Counted from the first letter of the stretch, positions 23,943 to 31,336 are shown. The stretch: 31,750 bases of DNA from JBGTBQ01 sp041749275 (GCA_041749275.1 JBGTBQ010000385.1:1-31750); one strand, 5' to 3'. Numbers and translations: made by a program. Notes: generated by a model from the sequence alone, not told the origin.

Positions 23943-24839
23943 ATGCGAACCCGGCACACATCGTTATTGGCTTCGACGCTCGCGGCGTTGTGGCTGCTCG
24001 CGTGCGCGAGTGGCGCGCAGGCGCAGGAAGCGGCGCGCGCATATTCGCAATCTCCGCTCCCCGCGCCAACCGGATATGTCAACGATTACGCCAATGCGAT
24101 TGACGATCAGACGCAGGCGCGGATGGAGCGAATTCTCACGAGCCTGAAAGAGAAAGCCGACATCGAGTTCGCGGTCGTGACCGTGCCGACGACGGGCGGA
24201 CAGGACATCTTCAATTACTCGCTCGCGGTGGCGCGCGGCTGGAAGATCGGTTCGCCGGAGGGAGAGAAGAAGGGACTGCTGCTGCTGGTCGCCATCGAAG
24301 ACCGCAAGTATCAGATACAGGTCAGCCGTCATCTCGAAGGCGACCTGCCGGACGGTCTGGTCGGCGAGGCCGGGCGGCGAATGCGCGAGCCGTTCCGCGC
24401 AAAAAACTATAGCAAGGGACTGATGGATGCGGTGCAGACTTTCATCGCCACCATCGGCGAGCAGCGCGGTTTCACGTTTGAAGAGGTTGACCGAGCCTAC
24501 GCTTACAAGCAAGCGGCGCGTCCGACCGGCGGCGGAAGAAGAAGGCAGGGCGGCGGCATCGGACTCGGCGCCTGCTGTCTCATCGCCATCGTCATCATCA
24601 TCATCATCTCGATGTTGGGCGGGCGGCGCGGCGGGCGCGGAGGCGGCGGCGGTGGCGGCCTACTGAATGCGCTTTTGCTGGCGAACGTGTTGAGCAGCGT
24701 GGCGAGTAGTAGCCGGGGCGGTTCGAGCGGCTGGGGCGGCGGAGGCGGTTCCGGCTGGGGCGGCGGTGATAGCGGCGGCTTCGGAGGCTTCGGCGGCGGC
24801 GGCGACTTCGGCGGCGGCGGCGCGGGAGGAGACTGGTAG
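23943..24839 (+). CDS. Exported TPM-domain protein (YgcG/TPM phosphatase family)
   Basis: The 298-residue protein starts with a signal peptide cleaved near ASGAQA-QEA. A TPM domain follows (about 38-170: PTGYVNDYANAIDD, IEFAVVTVPTTGGQDIFNYS, NYSKGLMDAVQTFI), then a membrane helix at about 200-218 (CCLIAIVIIIIISML), and a tail of glycine with Trp, Ser and Asp repeats, a usual end in this family. TPM proteins face the periplasm or thylakoid lumen; some have phosphatase activity and others help assemble membrane complexes. The ATG at 23943 is used; a TTG one codon earlier is also open. The lemA gene follows two genes downstream, and TPM and LemA genes are often neighbours, which suggests a shared envelope role. 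Confidence 0.88.
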   Translation: MRTRHTSLLASTLAALWLLACASGAQAQEAARAYSQSPLPAPTGYVNDYANAIDDQTQARMERILTSLKEKADIEFAVVTVPTTGGQDIFNYSLAVARGWKIGSPEGEKKGLLLLVAIEDRKYQIQVSRHLEGDLPDGLVGEAGRRMREPFRAKNYSKGLMDAVQTFIATIGEQRGFTFEEVDRAYAYKQAARPTGGGRRRQGGGIGLGACCLIAIVIIIIISMLGGRRGGRGGGGGGGLLNALLLANVLSSVASSSRGGSSGWGGGGGSGWGGGDSGGFGGFGGGGDFGGGGAGGDW

Positions 24840-24861
24840 AAAGGTGGAAGACAGAATTATG

Positions 24862-24918
24862 AACGATGAAAAAAGCGACTTGTCTTTCTTCATCCTTCTC
24901 ACTTCTGACTTCATCGTT
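24862..24918. repeat. AACGATGAA/TTCATCGTT inverted repeat
   Basis: A perfect 9-base pair of arms, AACGATGAA (24862-24870) and TTCATCGTT (24910-24918), flanks a stretch rich in TTCTTCATCC-like words. It lies between the TPM gene and the nucleotidyltransferase gene. It uses the same GATGAAC unit as the murD-ftsW junction, over 10 kb away. Confidence 0.6.
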
Positions 24919-24925
24919 GATTGTT

Positions 24926-25663
24926 ATGGCTAACAGAGTGGCGCAGGAAGCTTTCAATCATCTCATCGGCGATCTGCGTGCGACGCACGGCGAGAATCTC
25001 GCATCGGTAGTGTTGTATGGGTCGGCGGCGTCCGGTGATTTCGTCGAGTCGCAATCGGATTACAACCTGCTGATCGCGCTCAACCGCATCACGCCGGAGG
25101 ATTTACGGCAGGCGCAGGCGCCGACGCGCGAGTGGCAGCGCCTCGGCCATCCGCTGCCCGTCTATTTCACCTTCGCGGAGTTGCGCGACGCGGCGGATGT
25201 TTTCCCCATCGAGTTTCACCAGATGGAACGCGCGCGCGTCGTGCTCTACGGGCGCGACCCGTTCGAGACGCTCCGCATCTCGGATACAAACCTGCGCCAC
25301 CAGACTGAGTACGAGTTGCGAAGCAAGCTCATTCAGTTGCGCCGGCTCTACATTCCGCATTCGGTCTCGGCGCGCCGGCTGCAAGACTTGATGACGGATA
25401 GCCTGTCGAGCTTCGCTACGCTGTTCGCGCCCGTGCTGCTGCTGCACGGCCAACAGCCGCCGGTCTTGAAGCATGACATCGTGCGCGCGACCGTGCGTTC
25501 GCTCGCGCTCGACGCCGAGCCGTTCGAGCGCGTCTTCGAGTTGCGCGCTAGCGAGCGCACGCTCGATGACGTAGAGGCCAACGAACTTTTCGCCGCCTAC
25601 ATGGCGCAGATCGAGCGCGTCATCGAGGCGGTTGACCGCGTGGACATAGTAGATAACAGGTGA
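24926..25663 (+). CDS. Nucleotidyltransferase-fold protein with altered active site
   Basis: The first domain matches the Pol-beta/MNT nucleotidyltransferase fold: SVVLYGSAASGDFVESQSDYNLLIAL has the GS helix motif (shown here as SVVLYGSAASG and SQSDYNLLIAL). Active members carry D-x-D after this motif; here the second Asp is Asn (DYN), so transfer activity is doubtful. The rest is mainly helical (about residues 90-245), including DTNLRHQTEYELRSKL and LHGQQPPVLKHDI, and might be a HEPN-like or substrate-binding part, but I do not recognise it firmly. The ATG at 24926 was chosen because the upstream part of the frame (from 24866) is repeat sequence. It is co-directional with the TPM and lemA genes and ends 54 bases before lemA. 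Confidence 0.75.
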   Translation: MANRVAQEAFNHLIGDLRATHGENLASVVLYGSAASGDFVESQSDYNLLIALNRITPEDLRQAQAPTREWQRLGHPLPVYFTFAELRDAADVFPIEFHQMERARVVLYGRDPFETLRISDTNLRHQTEYELRSKLIQLRRLYIPHSVSARRLQDLMTDSLSSFATLFAPVLLLHGQQPPVLKHDIVRATVRSLALDAEPFERVFELRASERTLDDVEANELFAAYMAQIERVIEAVDRVDIVDNR

Positions 25664-25717
25664 CGTTTGAGAGGCGTCGTGTTTCAGACGAGGACTTACG
25701 GAAAGAGGAGAATTGTA

Positions 25718-26362
25718 ATGAACAAGAAAAGGATGTCGCTGCTGGCGCTGGTCATGCTCGTCGCCGTGGTGGGCAGCGGTTGCGGTTATAACACCCTGAC
25801 CACCAAGCAGCAGAACGTGAAGGCGAAGTGGGCCAACATCGAGACTCAGTTGCAACGCCGCGCTGACCTGATTCCCAATCTGTTCGAGGCGGCGAAAGCC
25901 GCGGGCGTACAGGAGCAGGAAGTATTTGGACAGATCGCTGACGCGCGTTCACGATTACTGAACGCGACGAGCGCCGCGCCGACGGGCGAGGGCGGCGACA
26001 AGTCACCCGAACAGAAACAGGCCGTCATCGAAGCCAACAACAGTTTTGGCGGCACCATCGGGCGGCTGCTGTCGCTCACCGAGAGCTACCCGCAGCTCAG
26101 GTCGAGTGAAAGTTTTTTGAAGTTTCAGGATTCGCTAGAGGGCACCGAGAACCGCATCAGCGTCACGCGCGAGGATTACAACGCGGCGGTGCAGGACTAC
26201 AACACCTCGCGCGCGCAGTTTCCGATGGTGATCTCGGCCAAGCTCTATGGCTTCAAGGAAGAGCCGCTCTTCAAGGCCGACGAGGGCGCGCGCCAAGCGC
26301 CGCAGATCAACTCTGAAAGCTTGCGCCGGAATCAGGGCGGGCAGAGCAACACCGCACGGTAG
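25718..26362 (+). CDS. lemA: LemA family lipoprotein
   Basis: LemA proteins are membrane-anchored helical-bundle proteins of poorly known role. The 214 residues start with MNKKRMSLLALVML and a cysteine at 22 (VGSGCGYN), suggesting a lipoprotein or a single N-terminal anchor. The LemA core is clear: NTLTTKQQNVKAKWANIETQ with QRRADLIPNLFE, a middle part ending LSLTESYPQLRSSESFLKFQ and DSLEGTENRISVTREDYNAAV, then YNTSRAQFP and the Phe/Pro-rich end. The ATG has AGAGGAG 7 bases upstream. After the stop a large palindrome separates it from the convergent BMC-linked gene. Confidence 0.93.
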   Translation: MNKKRMSLLALVMLVAVVGSGCGYNTLTTKQQNVKAKWANIETQLQRRADLIPNLFEAAKAAGVQEQEVFGQIADARSRLLNATSAAPTGEGGDKSPEQKQAVIEANNSFGGTIGRLLSLTESYPQLRSSESFLKFQDSLEGTENRISVTREDYNAAVQDYNTSRAQFPMVISAKLYGFKEEPLFKADEGARQAPQINSESLRRNQGGQSNTAR

Positions 26363-26385
26363 AAATCAACCAAACCCTATCCAGT

Positions 26386-26460
26386 GTTTAGTGACGGGCA
26401 ATGCCCGCCGTCCCAAGTTCCGACGAGACTTGAGACGGCGGGCATTGCCCGCCTCTAAAC
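26386..26460. repeat. Long palindrome between lemA and the BMC-linked genes
   Basis: A perfect 17-base arm, GGGCAATGCCCGCCGTC (26396-26412), pairs with GACGGCGGGCATTGCCC (26434-26450). Outer arms GTTTAG (26386-26391) and CTAAAC (26455-26460) and inner arms CAAGT (26414-26418) and ACTTG (26428-26432) also pair. The element lies between convergent genes and may act as a two-way terminator; its size and self-similar GGGC-GCCC core also suggest a dispersed REP-like element. Confidence 0.8.
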
Positions 26461-26476
26461 GCTCATGCTTTGACTG

Positions 26477-26962
26477 TCAGAATCCGCGCGAACTGCACAT
26501 GCCGCAGTGGTCGCAGGGTTTGCCGCCCGGCTCGACGGCGCAGGTCTTCTCGTTCTCGAAAAAATCAACCAACTCGGAGACGGCCTCGCCGATGCCGGCG
26601 AACTTTTCCTCGCTCGGGTGCGCGACGACGGGGAGATAAGTGCCGCTCAACCACGTCGAGCGCGTCGGCGTCGCGGCGGGCATTTGCATTCCCTGCCGTC
26701 GCGCGCCGGCCTCGCGTGAAGACGAAGGCGCGATGGAACCGCGTGCGTCCGATTCGCAATCATCGTCATGCGAGATGTGCGCTTCAAGATGCGCGAGACG
26801 CCGTTGCATTTCGGACAGTCTCGTCCGGAGCGCGGCGATCTCATCCGGCGCGGCGGCGGGGTGCGCCTCGCTGTTCGCGCCGTCGGACGCGGGCGTTGAC
26901 GCATCCAACTTGCGCGCGATGCGCTCGGCCAGTTCTCGAATTCTGTCCTGCTCGCTGCTCAC
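26477..26962 (-). CDS. Small BMC-linked protein with amphipathic N-terminus and CxxCxxC tail
   Basis: The 161-residue product follows the first vertex-protein gene by 18 bases on the same strand, so it belongs to the BMC locus. It begins with a helix of alternating charge and hydrophobic residues (SSEQDRIRELAERIARKL), similar in type to encapsulation peptides of BMC cargo. A coiled-coil segment follows (EIAALRTRLSEMQRRLAHLEAH, given here as EIAALRTRLSEM and QRRLAHLEAH), then a disordered region and a folded end with KFAGIGEAVSELVDFFENE. The last residues, PCDHCGMCSSRG, hold three Cys in CxxCxxC spacing, fit for zinc or an Fe-S cluster. The GTG at 26962 has AAGGG upstream; a TTG at 26980 is less likely. 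I know no named family. A scaffold or cargo adaptor is a guess. Confidence 0.65.
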   Translation of the reverse strand: MSSEQDRIRELAERIARKLDASTPASDGANSEAHPAAAPDEIAALRTRLSEMQRRLAHLEAHISHDDDCESDARGSIAPSSSREAGARRQGMQMPAATPTRSTWLSGTYLPVVAHPSEEKFAGIGEAVSELVDFFENEKTCAVEPGGKPCDHCGMCSSRGF

Positions 26963-26980
26963 TCGGAAACCGCCCTTCAA

Positions 26981-27256
26981 CTATTCCAACAGGTCAACTC
27001 GATCAACAACGCCGACGATGGCCGAATCAATGGCCGCTCCCTGCTCGCCCGTGGCGGCGGTCGAGGCGCCCCAGCCTTCCTGCACGATGAGCACGATGTC
27101 GCCCGCGCCCGCGTCAACCGAGTCGAGCGCGATCAACGTCGCCCCCCATTCCGCGCCTTCGGGCGTCACGGGCTGGCACAACATCACGCGCGCGTTCGCG
27201 TAACGCTCATTCTTCTGCGTCGCCACCACGTTGCCGAGCACGCGCGCCAGAATCAT
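26981..27256 (-). CDS. BMC vertex pentamer protein (EutN/CcmL family), first copy
   Basis: BMC-P proteins form pentamers that cap the corners of bacterial microcompartment shells. The 91 residues match the family over the whole length: MILARVLGNVVATQKNE at the start, VMLCQPVTPEG, then LIALDSVDAGAGDIVLIVQEG and, at the end, DSAIVGVVDRVDLLE. The start ATG overlaps the stop of the next BMC-P gene (ATGA), so the two are translated together. It differs clearly from the other two copies, so they probably fill distinct roles in one shell. No shell hexamer (BMC-H/T) gene is in the window. Confidence 0.93.
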   Translation of the reverse strand: MILARVLGNVVATQKNERYANARVMLCQPVTPEGAEWGATLIALDSVDAGAGDIVLIVQEGWGASTAATGEQGAAIDSAIVGVVDRVDLLE

Positions 27257-27540
27257 CTCGCCCGGCTCCCATTCGTGACGTGTGCGTCGGAATCAACGAT
27301 GCCGATGATGGTGCAGTCGGTCGGCGTGTCTTCGCGCCGGAAAGGAAAGCTCGCTTCCTTTCCGCGGCACCAGAGGACGAGTTCGCCCACGCCGGCCCCG
27401 ATAGCGTCAAGGGCCACGAGCGGCGGCCCCTGCGGTTGAAGGTTGGCGTTGAGCGACTGCACGACGAGAAGCTTCCGCCCTACCAGCGAATCATTCTTCA
27501 CCGTCGCCACGACCGTCCCGATGACGCGCGCCAGTTGCAT
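27253..27540 (-). CDS. BMC vertex pentamer protein (EutN/CcmL family), second copy
   Basis: The 95-residue protein has the family start MQLARVIGTVVATVKNDSL, KLLVVQSLNANLQPQG, VALDAIGAGVGELVLWC and the end DCTIIGIVDSDAHV. Where other vertex proteins have a GSSAR-type loop, this one has GKEASFPFRRED, so the pore-lining part differs. The frame is open to 27603, but the ATG at 27540 gives the conserved start. It overlaps the first copy by 4 bases. On its upstream side (27541-27705) lies a divergent, gene-free stretch shared with the exported TldD gene, which may hold promoters for both; I found no convincing boxes. Confidence 0.92.
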   Translation of the reverse strand: MQLARVIGTVVATVKNDSLVGRKLLVVQSLNANLQPQGPPLVALDAIGAGVGELVLWCRGKEASFPFRREDTPTDCTIIGIVDSDAHVTNGSRAR

Positions 27541-27705
27541 CGCGGGGCATCTTACCGCGAACAGTGCCGCGAGCGGTAGCAAGCGGATTGTGTCTCGCGC
27601 CAACCGACCCGCGCGCCGTACCGTTGCGCGCTCAGGGCGGCTGTAGTCCGGGGTTGTCCACGCCCTCGACTGTGGAATTTCCTGTTGCCCGACGGGGGAG
27701 GTCGG

Positions 27706-27726
27706 ATGTTACTCTATCGCGCATGA
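27706..27726 (+). CDS. Six-codon leader minicistron ending on the tldD-like start
   Basis: An ATG at 27706 has a strong GGGGGAGG ribosome-binding site about 4-5 bases upstream and codes for MLLYRA before a TGA at 27724-27726. That stop overlaps the ATG (27723-27725) of the TldD-like gene, which lacks a well-spaced ribosome-binding site of its own. The layout fits translational coupling. It could also be coincidence. Confidence 0.4.
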   Translation: MLLYRA

Positions 27727-29477
27727 ACGGGACGAACAAAAACTTCGCGCGGCGCGGACTGCTCTGCGTGTGCGCCCTCGTCAGCCTCATTGCGCCCGGC
27801 GGGCTTGCGCGGCCAGCCACGGAGGATGCCGTGTCGAAGGCGCTCGTGGAAGAGCTGCGCCGCGCCAAAGAGGCGCTCGGCCAGAAGGGCAACCCGCCGC
27901 CGTACTTTATCAGCTATCAGGTCATGGAGGTCGAGTCCACGCTGATTAGCGCCTCTTACGGCGCGCTGCGCTTGAGCGCCACGAACCGCGCACGTCTTCT
28001 CGACGTTGACGTGCGCGTCGGCGACTACCGGCTCGACAACACGCACCGGCTCAGGGGCGACGGCGCGACCGACTACACCGGCGGCTACACGCAACCCGTC
28101 TCGCTTCCCATCGAAGACGACGTTGACGCCATCAAGAGCGCCATCTGGCTCAAGACCGATGAGAAGTACAAGGAGGCGGTCAAGCGTCTGATTCACGTCC
28201 AGACCAACCGCGCCGTGAAGGTCGAAGAAGAGGACCAGTCCGCCGACTTCTCGCGCGAGACGCCGCAGGTCGCCAGTCTCCCGCCGGTGCGTCTCAAGCT
28301 AAACGCCGCCGCGTGGGAGAAGAAGGTCAGGGAGTTGTCCGCCGTCTTTATGAAGCATCGAGAGATTCACAGCTCCGCCGTTCTGCTCGTCGAAGAGGCG
28401 CTCAACAAGTATCTCGTCAACACGGAGGGCGCGGCGCTGCGGCACGGGAAGACGCAGGCCACGCTCGTCATCCTCGCCACGACGAAGGCCGACGACGGCA
28501 TGGACTTGTTCCGCTTCGAGACCTTTGAAGCCTTCACGCCCGAAGGGCTGCCCACGGACGAGACGCTCAAACAAGCGGTCGAGAAGGTGTCGAGCGACCT
28601 GCTCGCGCTACGTCAAGCTCCGGTCATCGAGCCGTACACCGGGCCTGCGATTTTGACGGGACGCGCAAGCGCCGTCTTCTTTCACGAAATCTTCGGCCAT
28701 CGCATCGAGGGCAACCGGCAGAAGGACGAAGCGGAGGGCGGCACGTTTACCAAGCGACGAAATCTGCCCGTGCTGCCGCCCTTTATCTCCGTCTATGACG
28801 ACCCGACGCTCGAACGCTACGCAGGCGTTGATCTGGCCGGCTCTTATCGTTTCGACGACGAGGGCGTGAAAGCCGAGCGCGTGGCGGTCGTGCAAAACGG
28901 CATGCTCAAAAATTTCCTGATGTCGCGCTCGCCCATCCTCGGTTTTGAAAAATCGAACGGGCATGGCCGCAAGTTTCCGGGCTTCGCGCCGGTCGGTCGG
29001 CAGGGCAACTTGATCGTGCAGGCGGCGCGGACAGTGCCGCGTGCGCGTCTGCGCCAGATGTTGATTGCCGAATGTCGCCGGCAGCGCAAGCGGTTCGGTC
29101 TCTTGTTTGAGGACGTGGCCGGCGGCTTCACCACGACGGCGCGCTCGACGCCGCAGGCGTTTCAGATCACGCCTATCATGGTCTATAAGGTCTATACCGA
29201 CGGGCGGCCCGACGAGTTGGTGCGCGGCGTGGACATCATCGGCACGCCGCTCGTCTCCTTCAGCAAGATCATCGCCAGCGACGACCAGCCGGAAATCTTC
29301 AACGGCTCGTGCGGCGCGGAGTCCGGGATGGTGCCGGTCTCGGCGGTCGCGCCCGGCATCCTGACCGCGCAGATCGAGGTGCAGAAGCGGCAGAAGTCGC
29401 CCGAACTCCCGCCCATCCTCCCGCCGCCCGCGTTTGACAAGAGCGAGACCGCACGCCAAGCGAGGGGGAATCGTTGA
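27723..29477 (+). CDS. Exported TldD-like metallopeptidase with intact zinc site
   Basis: TldD proteins are zinc peptidases; cytosolic TldD/TldE of E. coli process microcin B17 and CcdA. This 584-residue version starts with a signal peptide (RRGLLCVCALVSLIAPGGLA), so it acts outside the cytoplasm. The zinc motif is H321-E322-IFG-H326, and C530 in GSCGAESG fits the third ligand. Other marks are FISVYDDPTLE, GSYRFDDEGVKAE, KNFLMSRSP with SNGHGR and VYTDGRPDELVRGVDIIGTP. The frame is open back to 27564, but that part is not protein-like. It is divergent from BMC vertex genes and overlaps the second TldD-like gene. Its substrate and any link to the microcompartment are unknown. Confidence 0.88.
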   Translation: MNGTNKNFARRGLLCVCALVSLIAPGGLARPATEDAVSKALVEELRRAKEALGQKGNPPPYFISYQVMEVESTLISASYGALRLSATNRARLLDVDVRVGDYRLDNTHRLRGDGATDYTGGYTQPVSLPIEDDVDAIKSAIWLKTDEKYKEAVKRLIHVQTNRAVKVEEEDQSADFSRETPQVASLPPVRLKLNAAAWEKKVRELSAVFMKHREIHSSAVLLVEEALNKYLVNTEGAALRHGKTQATLVILATTKADDGMDLFRFETFEAFTPEGLPTDETLKQAVEKVSSDLLALRQAPVIEPYTGPAILTGRASAVFFHEIFGHRIEGNRQKDEAEGGTFTKRRNLPVLPPFISVYDDPTLERYAGVDLAGSYRFDDEGVKAERVAVVQNGMLKNFLMSRSPILGFEKSNGHGRKFPGFAPVGRQGNLIVQAARTVPRARLRQMLIAECRRQRKRFGLLFEDVAGGFTTTARSTPQAFQITPIMVYKVYTDGRPDELVRGVDIIGTPLVSFSKIIASDDQPEIFNGSCGAESGMVPVSAVAPGILTAQIEVQKRQKSPELPPILPPPAFDKSETARQARGNR

Positions 29478-31180
29478 TGAGAAAACACTGCGGCCTCATC
29501 CGCTGTCTCGTCGCCGCGCTCGTCGCCGGCGCCGCCCTCTCGACGCCCGCGTCCGTGCCGCGTGCCAACCCCGACGGCGATGTGCTGCTCCGCGCCATGC
29601 AGGACGAGCTGTCGCGCTCGGTCGCACGACTTAAATTAAAAGAGCTGGAGAAACCTTACTTCATCGAGTACGTGCTCGAAGACGAAGACTCTTTCTCGGT
29701 GAGTGCGACCTTTGGCGCGCTCACGGCCCGCTCGCGCACCCGGACGCGCTCTTTCGGCGCACGCACGCGCGTCGGCAGCTACGATTTCGACCAGACGGGC
29801 TTTATCAGCTCCTTGCCCCCTTACAGCGCCGAAGGCTTTTCGTCCCCGCTCGTCGTCGAAGACAACTACGACGCGCTCCGCCACGACATCTGGCTCACGA
29901 CCGACGGCGCATACAAACAGGCTCTCGAACACCTCTCACGCAAACGCGCCTATCTTCAGAACAAGACCGTGGAAGAGAAAGCGGCGGACTTTTCGCGCGA
30001 AGAGCCGGCCATCGCCGTCGCCTCTCTTCAGACGCTCCGTCTCGAAGAGTCGCAGTGGGAGCGGCGCGTGCGCGAGTGGTCGGTGATCTTCAGAGAGTTC
30101 CCGGCCATACAGGGTTCGGGCGTCGAGTTCGGCGTGCAGCTCGCGCACCGCTATCTCATCAACAGCGAGGGCACGCGCATCCGCCAGCCCATCCTCTTGG
30201 TCTCCTTCACGGCGCACGCGCACGCGCAGACGGCGGAAGGGGTTGACATCACACACTCCGTCCGGCTCTACGCCAACAATCTCGAAGAGTTTCCCGCCCC
30301 CGAAGAGGTGGCGCGCACGATTCGCCGCATGGCCGAGGAGCTGACGGCCTTGCGCGCCGCGCCCGCGCTCGAAGGCAAGTATTTGGGGCCGGCGCTTTTT
30401 ACCGGGCAGGCTTCCGCCGAGCTGTTCGCGCAGATGCTTGCGCCGCATCTGGCGGGCGGTCGTCCCCCGCTCACTGAAAATCCTTACTCCTCGCCGCAGA
30501 AGAGCGCGCTCGCAGACCGTCTCAACCGGCTCGTGCTCCCCGCTTTTATCAAGGTCTATGACGACCCGACCGAGCGCGAGAGCGAGGGCCGCGCGCTCCT
30601 CGGCGCATACAAGATTGACGACGAGGGCGTGGCCGCGCGTCGCGTCTCGCTCGTTGAAGACGGGGTGCTCAAGAATCTCTTGATGTCGCGCCGACCGAGC
30701 AAGGAGTTTGCGCGCTCGAACGGGCACGGGCGCGGCGCCGGGACGGGCGCGGCGGAGCCGCTCATCGGCAACCTCTTCGTCCGCGCCAAGGACGGCCAGA
30801 GCATCGCCGACCTGAAGAAGCAACTAATCAAGACGTGCCGCGCGCAAAATCTCGCTTACGGCATTCTCGTCAAGGCGCTCTACGCAGACCCCGCGCCCGA
30901 CGGGATGGGACTGAGCGCGCCGCTGCTGGCCTACAAGGTCTATGTCGAAGACGGGCGTGAAGAGTTGATTCGCGGCGTCACGGTCGAAGACATCTCCGTG
31001 CGGGCGCTCCGGCAGATCATAGCGGCGGGCGACGACTTGTTCGTCCACAACACCTTTACGGGGAACGTCCCCGCCAGCGTCGTCGCGCCCGCGGTGCTGC
31101 TCGAAGAAGTTCAGCTTAACAAGATCACCGGCGCGCAGCAGAAGCCGACAATCCTTACACATCCCTATTTCAGCAAATGA
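29477..31180 (+). CDS. Exported TldE-like partner without zinc ligands
   Basis: This 567-residue protein is homologous to its neighbour over its whole length and also has a signal peptide (IRCLVAALVAGAALSTPASV). The common core is easy to see: FIEYVLEDEDSFSVSATFGAL, FIKVYDDPTERE, GAYKIDDEGVAARRVSLVEDG (given as GAYKIDDEGVAARR), KNLLMSRRP with SNGHGRG, and YKVYVEDGREELIRGV. The catalytic HExxxH is replaced by A318-QMLA-P323-H, and the Cys ligand region reads HNTFTGNVPAS, so the zinc site is gone. In E. coli the TldD-TldE pair also has one active and one inactive subunit, so this is likely the second half of an exported heterodimer. The ATG shares one base with the preceding stop and has AGGGGG 8 bases upstream. 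Confidence 0.85.
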   Translation: MRKHCGLIRCLVAALVAGAALSTPASVPRANPDGDVLLRAMQDELSRSVARLKLKELEKPYFIEYVLEDEDSFSVSATFGALTARSRTRTRSFGARTRVGSYDFDQTGFISSLPPYSAEGFSSPLVVEDNYDALRHDIWLTTDGAYKQALEHLSRKRAYLQNKTVEEKAADFSREEPAIAVASLQTLRLEESQWERRVREWSVIFREFPAIQGSGVEFGVQLAHRYLINSEGTRIRQPILLVSFTAHAHAQTAEGVDITHSVRLYANNLEEFPAPEEVARTIRRMAEELTALRAAPALEGKYLGPALFTGQASAELFAQMLAPHLAGGRPPLTENPYSSPQKSALADRLNRLVLPAFIKVYDDPTERESEGRALLGAYKIDDEGVAARRVSLVEDGVLKNLLMSRRPSKEFARSNGHGRGAGTGAAEPLIGNLFVRAKDGQSIADLKKQLIKTCRAQNLAYGILVKALYADPAPDGMGLSAPLLAYKVYVEDGREELIRGVTVEDISVRALRQIIAAGDDLFVHNTFTGNVPASVVAPAVLLEEVQLNKITGAQQKPTILTHPYFSK

Positions 31181-31208
31181 TTTTGCAAGGCCGGGTTGAG
31201 TTGAAGCA

Positions 31209-31317
31209 CAAGCAGGCGGGGCAAGCCGCCCTTCTCGACCTGTGAGGTTGCGGGCGTTGAATTTTCCCACTCAACGCGCGCCGCCTCACAGGTCGGGAAG
31301 AGGGCTTGCCCCGCTTG
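31209..31317. repeat. About 50-base-arm palindrome between tldE-like and BMC vertex genes
   Basis: Arms 31209-31260 and 31271-31317 are reverse complements with few mismatches around a 10-base loop. Words that pair include CAAGC/GCTTG at the outside, GGGGCAAGCC/GGCTTGCCCC, CGACCTGTGAGG/CCTCACAGGTCG and CGTTGA/TCAACG at the loop. It lies between convergent genes. The core is like that of the palindrome at 26386-26460 (GGGCAA...GCCC), which suggests one family of elements framing this region. Confidence 0.8.
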
Positions 31318-31336
31318 ACTTGCGATACGTGTCCCG

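Noticed and set aside
24640..24836. Gly-rich repeats in the TPM protein as a separate repeat system
   Set aside because: Glycine/Trp/Asp-rich tails are usual at the end of TPM-family proteins, so this needs no special explanation.
26640..27203. 187-residue plus-strand frame across the BMC-linked genes
   Set aside because: It is antisense to a convincing vertex-protein gene and has no recognisable domain or start signal.
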